In this document: piece after piece, positions 5,299 to 8,083 of the stretch
Layout: each line of letters opens with the position of its first letter
How positions within the stretch are numbered: position 1 is the stretch's first letter
Assembly (NCBI GenBank): GCA_003543245.1
Contig: DPJB01000003.1
Location: 10,421 to 18,503, forward strand
Source: Moraxellaceae bacterium
GTDB lineage: Bacteria; Pseudomonadota; Gammaproteobacteria; Pseudomonadales; Moraxellaceae
DNA: 8,083 nt
Direction: 5' to 3'
Notes under the pieces: model-generated
What the model was told of the DNA's origin: nothing
Seen by the model: the letters and a program-made list of their open reading frames with translations, nothing else
Database searches by the model: none
Position numbers and translations under genes: made by a program

Positions 5299-6441
5299 TT
5301 ATGCCGCTGCAGCCTGTGCCATCAGCAAACTCATGCGCTTGCGCTGCATTTTCAGGCGATATTCGATTTCCTTGAAACGGGTACGGAAACTGGCATCTTC
5401 CCATTTTTGCTGGAACTCTGCCTTTTTACCGTCATACCATTCTTCTTTAAGCTTGCCCCATTCCTGCATGGCCGCCGTGAAGCTTTCGTATTCACGTGCC
5501 ATCTTGGCTTTGAGGGCCTCGACACGGGTATCGGCAGGCCGCTGGTCCAGCTGCGCCTTGGCACGCTTGAACTGCATGGTGAGCTGCGCTTTCTGGATGG
5601 CAAAGTCGGAGCACCGCTTGAGGTTCTTTGTAATGCCAATCCAGGACAGGCTGAAAATGAGCCACTTGGTCGGGTCGAACTGCCACCATTTCACGCCATT
5701 GCGGTAGTCGTACTGAAAGATGTGGTGATAGTTGTGGTAGCCCTCGCCGTAGGTCACAAACGCCAGCAGGGGATTGTCGCGGGCAGTGTTTTCATCCGTG
5801 TAGGGGCGGGTGCCCCACATGTGTGCCAGAGAGTTGATGAAAAACGTGACATGGTGGCTGACTACCAGGCGAAGCAGGCCACCCAGCAGGAATACACCCC
5901 AAAGGTCGCCCAGCATCCAGCCCAGTGCCAGAGGCAGACCGATATTCATGACCAGCACCAGCGGCACGTAATAGTTGTGCTGGAACATCACCATCTTGTC
6001 GTTCAGAAGGTCATTGGCATTGCTGAAATTGGGTACGCCGGACGGGTAATTACGCAACATCCAGCCAATATGCGAAAACCAGAAGCCGCGCTTGGCCGAG
6101 TAAGGATCGAGATCCACATCATCAACATAGCGGTGATGGGTGCGATGGCCGGACGCCCAGATCAGGATGCTGTTCTGGATCGACATGGCACCAAACAGCA
6201 TGAACACCAGACGAAGCGACCAGTGTGCTTCATAGGCACGGTGTGCCCACAGACGATGATAGCCGCCGGTAATGGACAAGCCATTGAGGAACAGCAGCAC
6301 GACAAAGCTGACCCATGCAGCAGTGCTGAAGTCGAAACTGAAGGCATACCAGGGAATCAGGGTAAGCGCAGCGATCGGGGTGGCCGTGAGGATGATGGCA
6401 GGAACCCAGTTTATTTCAGGACGCTCTTGAGCAGTCGTCAT
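5299..6441 (-). CDS. Membrane fatty acid desaturase (acyl-CoA delta-9 type)
   Basis: This is a di-iron integral membrane desaturase that introduces a cis double bond into acyl chains, probably acyl-CoA, adjusting membrane fluidity. The 380-residue protein has all histidine boxes of the stearoyl-CoA desaturase family: HRLWAH (62-67), HRTHH (99-103) and HNYHH (236-240), plus NSLAHMWG (203-210). Hydrophobic segments lie near residues 12-33, 41-58, 77-95, 158-176 and 179-200. Residues about 272-376 are a long, highly charged helical tail (Lys/Glu/Gln with many aromatic residues) likely to be coiled coil in the cytoplasm. Length is close to P. aeruginosa DesB (about 390 aa, from memory), so a DesB-like role is possible. 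The ATG follows a promoter-like -10 box but only a weak, distant Shine-Dalgarno (GAGA). The gene lies 62 bases after the hydrolase. Confidence 0.92.
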   Translation of the reverse strand: MTTAQERPEINWVPAIILTATPIAALTLIPWYAFSFDFSTAAWVSFVVLLFLNGLSITGGYHRLWAHRAYEAHWSLRLVFMLFGAMSIQNSILIWASGHRTHHRYVDDVDLDPYSAKRGFWFSHIGWMLRNYPSGVPNFSNANDLLNDKMVMFQHNYYVPLVLVMNIGLPLALGWMLGDLWGVFLLGGLLRLVVSHHVTFFINSLAHMWGTRPYTDENTARDNPLLAFVTYGEGYHNYHHIFQYDYRNGVKWWQFDPTKWLIFSLSWIGITKNLKRCSDFAIQKAQLTMQFKRAKAQLDQRPADTRVEALKAKMAREYESFTAAMQEWGKLKEEWYDGKKAEFQQKWEDASFRTRFKEIEYRLKMQRKRMSLLMAQAAAA

Positions 6442-6473
6442 ATACGAATGGTCTCGTCGTAGTTAGCTTTCTG

Positions 6474-6479
6474 ATTATA
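6474..6479 (-). promoter_or_regulatory. Candidate -10 box of the desaturase gene
   Basis: Read on the minus strand these bases are TATAAT, a perfect sigma70 -10 box, 32 bases before the desaturase ATG. No good -35 hexamer stands 16-18 bases upstream (best is CGCTTA or GCTTAA), so an activator may be needed. The box lies in the AT-rich 62-bp gap after the hydrolase gene, so the desaturase can be transcribed apart from it. Confidence 0.45.
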
Positions 6480-6503
6480 CCTATACAACTGTCTATTAAG
6501 CGA

Positions 6504-7784
6504 TCAACCCGCTGTTACAACCGGTTTCGGCCGACGAACGATGGGGCATTCCCGAGAAATGGCCATGAGCAGCTTTCCGAGGGCGGGCAGATGTGGTCCG
6601 ACCAATGCCTTGCCTGACGTCAGGATGGAGACCGAAGTGTCCCGGTCCGGATCAGCCCAGCAGAAGATGCTGGTGAAGCCCAGGTGGCCGAATGCCCGTT
6701 TTGTATACGGCCCATACAGGCCTACCGGCTTGTTACCAAGCATCATGCCCATGCTGTAGCGCATCGGCACAAGTAGGGTGGCATCAAACTCCGGTCGGGA
6801 GACTTCGATGGTTGCACGCCGGATGGTCCTTGGATCGAAGATACGGGTGCCTTCGTATTCACCACCGTTCAGGAGCATCTGGAAAAAACGGCTGGACTCT
6901 TCGGCCGTCGCATAGAGATTGCCCGCCGGGCAGATGGTGTCCATGAAACGGGGGTCATTGGTCATGTCAGTTGCCATTTCCAGACTACCGCCCAGAACAT
7001 GCTGAATGAATGTGCTGATGGGCGGCACCGGCTTGAGACCCGTGCAGTAGTTCACTGCGACTTCGGCACGATCCTGTGGAGGCACGCCATAATCGAAATA
7101 GCGCATGCCCAGTGGCTCACGAAAGGTCTGATGCAGGTACTCCCGGAGGCTCATTCCGGTCACGCGTTCTACCAGCTCACCCAGAATGTAACCTGCGGTA
7201 ATAGCATGGTAGGCAGCGCGGTAGCCGGACATGGAGACTGCCTCGGCCTTGCAAAGCTCCTGCACGATGGCTTCAACGTCATAAAGCAGCTCGGGATCAA
7301 AATCACCCGCCAGCCGGGGGATGCCACCACGGTGGGCAAGAAGGTGATAAATCGTTGCATTTCGCTTGCCGTTGACACCGTATTCCGGAATGTAGTGGCT
7401 GACCGGGTCCAGGAGATCGATCAGGCCATCCTCATCCAGCTTGTGCACCAGCATGGCGGTGACAACCTTTGAGGCCGAGAAAAGACAGATCGGCGTATCC
7501 GGTGTCGCCAGCTGTTTGGGCGTATCCGCAGCGTCCTCAGGACCATTTCCACGGGTATGCCCGATGGAGCGATTGAACAGGATCTTGCCGTGTCGACGCA
7601 GACAAAAAGTAATGGCGGGCGTAAAACCGGTCTTGTACAGGCCTTCGACGGCACTCCAGATGGAGGCGGCCTGTCTGGAGGTAAGGCCCCCAAGCTCGGC
7701 AGGGACCTCCCTGTCGTAATCGATGGTGGTTACACTCCCGAGGTCAGCGGGAACGCGGCAGGTATTGGTGGACAACAGTTTCAC
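6504..7784 (-). CDS. Serine hydrolase of the beta-lactamase fold (family VIII esterase-like)
   Basis: This is a 426-residue member of the beta-lactamase/penicillin-binding-protein fold (PF00144). The active-site motif S-x-x-K is SASK with Ser103 and Lys106, in the usual context PICLFSASKVVTAML. The second motif Tyr is Tyr192 in AAYHAITAGYILGELVERVTG; class C beta-lactamases have Tyr-x-Asn there, while Y-H-A-x-T with G-x-x-x-G-E is what I know from family VIII carboxylesterases and LACTB-like proteins. The third motif is HLG (367-369). No N-terminal signal peptide is evident, so a cytoplasmic ester or lactone hydrolase is more likely than a periplasmic lactamase. The GTG start has GAGGG six bases upstream. 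The stop is followed 62 bases later by the desaturase. The substrate is unknown. Confidence 0.85.
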   Translation of the reverse strand: MKLLSTNTCRVPADLGSVTTIDYDREVPAELGGLTSRQAASIWSAVEGLYKTGFTPAITFCLRRHGKILFNRSIGHTRGNGPEDAADTPKQLATPDTPICLFSASKVVTAMLVHKLDEDGLIDLLDPVSHYIPEYGVNGKRNATIYHLLAHRGGIPRLAGDFDPELLYDVEAIVQELCKAEAVSMSGYRAAYHAITAGYILGELVERVTGMSLREYLHQTFREPLGMRYFDYGVPPQDRAEVAVNYCTGLKPVPPISTFIQHVLGGSLEMATDMTNDPRFMDTICPAGNLYATAEESSRFFQMLLNGGEYEGTRIFDPRTIRRATIEVSRPEFDATLLVPMRYSMGMMLGNKPVGLYGPYTKRAFGHLGFTSIFCWADPDRDTSVSILTSGKALVGPHLPALGKLLMAISRECPIVRRPKPVVTAG

Positions 7785-7886
7785 AAGACACCCTCACAGA
7801 CCTGTCAGTCAATCTGCCGACACTAGCATGCAGTTTGCCGGCCGGGCTAGACAGAAGGCGACAACCGCATTGTCCCGGGCAGTCAA
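7785..7886. other. Spacer between peroxiredoxin and serine hydrolase genes
   Basis: This 102-base gap holds the hydrolase Shine-Dalgarno, a small 5-bp hairpin (7860-7864 with 7870-7874, no T run), and a 9-base direct repeat CAGTCAATC (7806-7814 and 7880-7888, the second touching the peroxiredoxin stop). I see no convincing promoter or terminator, so co-transcription of the two genes remains possible. Confidence 0.4.
7791..7795 (-). promoter_or_regulatory. Shine-Dalgarno of the serine hydrolase gene
   Basis: Read on the minus strand these bases are GAGGG, six bases before the GTG start at 7784. It supports this non-ATG start. Confidence 0.6.
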
Positions 7887-8083
7887 TCAGAGAACTTTCC
7901 TGAGCCGGATCACGTCATCCAGAACTTCTTGCGCATGCCGTGACGTATTCACACTCGGGTAGTGATAGACAATGGTGCCTTTCGGATCAATCAGGAAGGT
8001 TTCACGACTGGCAAACGCAACAGGACCAAACCCCCTCAGCACGCCCATCGATCTGGCCAGCTCCCGCTTTTCATCCGAGAGCA
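7887..8083 (-). CDS. Peroxiredoxin, PrxQ/BCP-like, C-terminal part (5' end outside window)
   Basis: The last 65 codons of a thiol peroxidase run in from the right edge on the minus strand and end in TGA at 7887-7889. The fragment reads LSDEKRELARSMGVLRGFGP, then FASRETFLIDPKGTIVYHY and PSVNTSRHAQEVLDDVIRLR. The D-x-x-x-x-L-A-x-x-x-G-V core, the SRETFLIDPKG strand-turn and the final helix are typical of AhpC/TSA proteins of the bacterioferritin-comigratory (PrxQ) branch, which reduce hydroperoxides with thioredoxin. The peroxidatic cysteine lies outside the window, so the enzyme type cannot be confirmed. A gap of 102 bases separates it from the hydrolase. Confidence 0.8.
   Translation of the reverse strand, partial: LSDEKRELARSMGVLRGFGPVAFASRETFLIDPKGTIVYHYPSVNTSRHAQEVLDDVIRLRKVL

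Noticed and set aside
5287..6462. A 391-codon open frame on the plus strand opposite the desaturase
   Set aside because: The desaturase on the minus strand has all family histidine boxes. The plus-strand product has no recognisable motifs, is rich in His and Gln as expected from the complement of a GC-rich gene, and starts just after the terminator without a Shine-Dalgarno.
6999..7472. A 157-codon open frame on the plus strand inside the serine hydrolase
   Set aside because: It is the complement of a gene with intact SASK and HLG motifs. There is no Shine-Dalgarno and no recognisable domain.
7860..7874. A small hairpin after the peroxiredoxin gene as terminator
   Set aside because: The stem is only 5 bp and no T run follows on the minus strand.
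7806..7888. A 9-base direct repeat CAGTCAATC flanking the spacer between peroxiredoxin and hydrolase
   Set aside because: It is too short to be a target-site duplication of a recognisable element, nothing mobile lies between the copies, and one copy is inside the peroxiredoxin stop region.

Overview
The window is ordinary chromosomal DNA from a gammaproteobacterium. Evidence: the rpsA-ihfB-lapA-pyrF order typical of that class, an S1 tail and IhfB very close to the Enterobacteria/Pseudomonas forms, a TtcA with the usual cysteine pairs, and evenly GC-rich coding DNA. An acyl-CoA-type membrane desaturase beside a family VIII-like serine hydrolase fits a marine, lipid-using lineage (Alcanivorax/Ketobacter/Marinobacter-like). 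That placement is inference from gene content; no marker settles it.

Left half, plus strand (1-4261): the 3' part of rpsA ends at a strong intrinsic terminator. ihfB follows with its own candidate sigma70 promoter, whose -10/start region overlaps a 13/13 match to the IHF consensus, suggesting autoregulation. lapA begins one base after the ihfB stop. pyrF (UMP synthesis) follows after 88 bp, without the lapB gene that sits between lapA and pyrF in E. coli. An SDR oxidoreductase lies 31 bp after pyrF, and ttcA (tRNA 2-thiocytidine-32 synthesis) comes next, starting at a GTG with no visible Shine-Dalgarno sequence.

Middle (4262-5279): a spacer with a 13-bp hairpin leads into an uncharacterised SAM-dependent methyltransferase of the leucine-carboxymethyltransferase/COG3315 type. 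The convergent boundary with the minus-strand genes is a perfect 18-bp stem that should terminate transcription from both sides.

Right half, minus strand (8083 down to 5299): the C-terminal end of a PrxQ/BCP-like peroxiredoxin runs off the window edge. It is followed by a serine hydrolase of the beta-lactamase fold (more esterase-like than lactamase-like), then a delta-9-type fatty acid desaturase with a long charged C-terminal helical tail and its own TATAAT-like -10 box.

No mobile element, CRISPR array, tRNA/rRNA gene or prophage remnant is visible. I see no clear undescribed system. The best leads are the IHF site on the ihfB promoter, the absent lapB, the desaturase tail, and the orphan methyltransferase with its leader hairpin.
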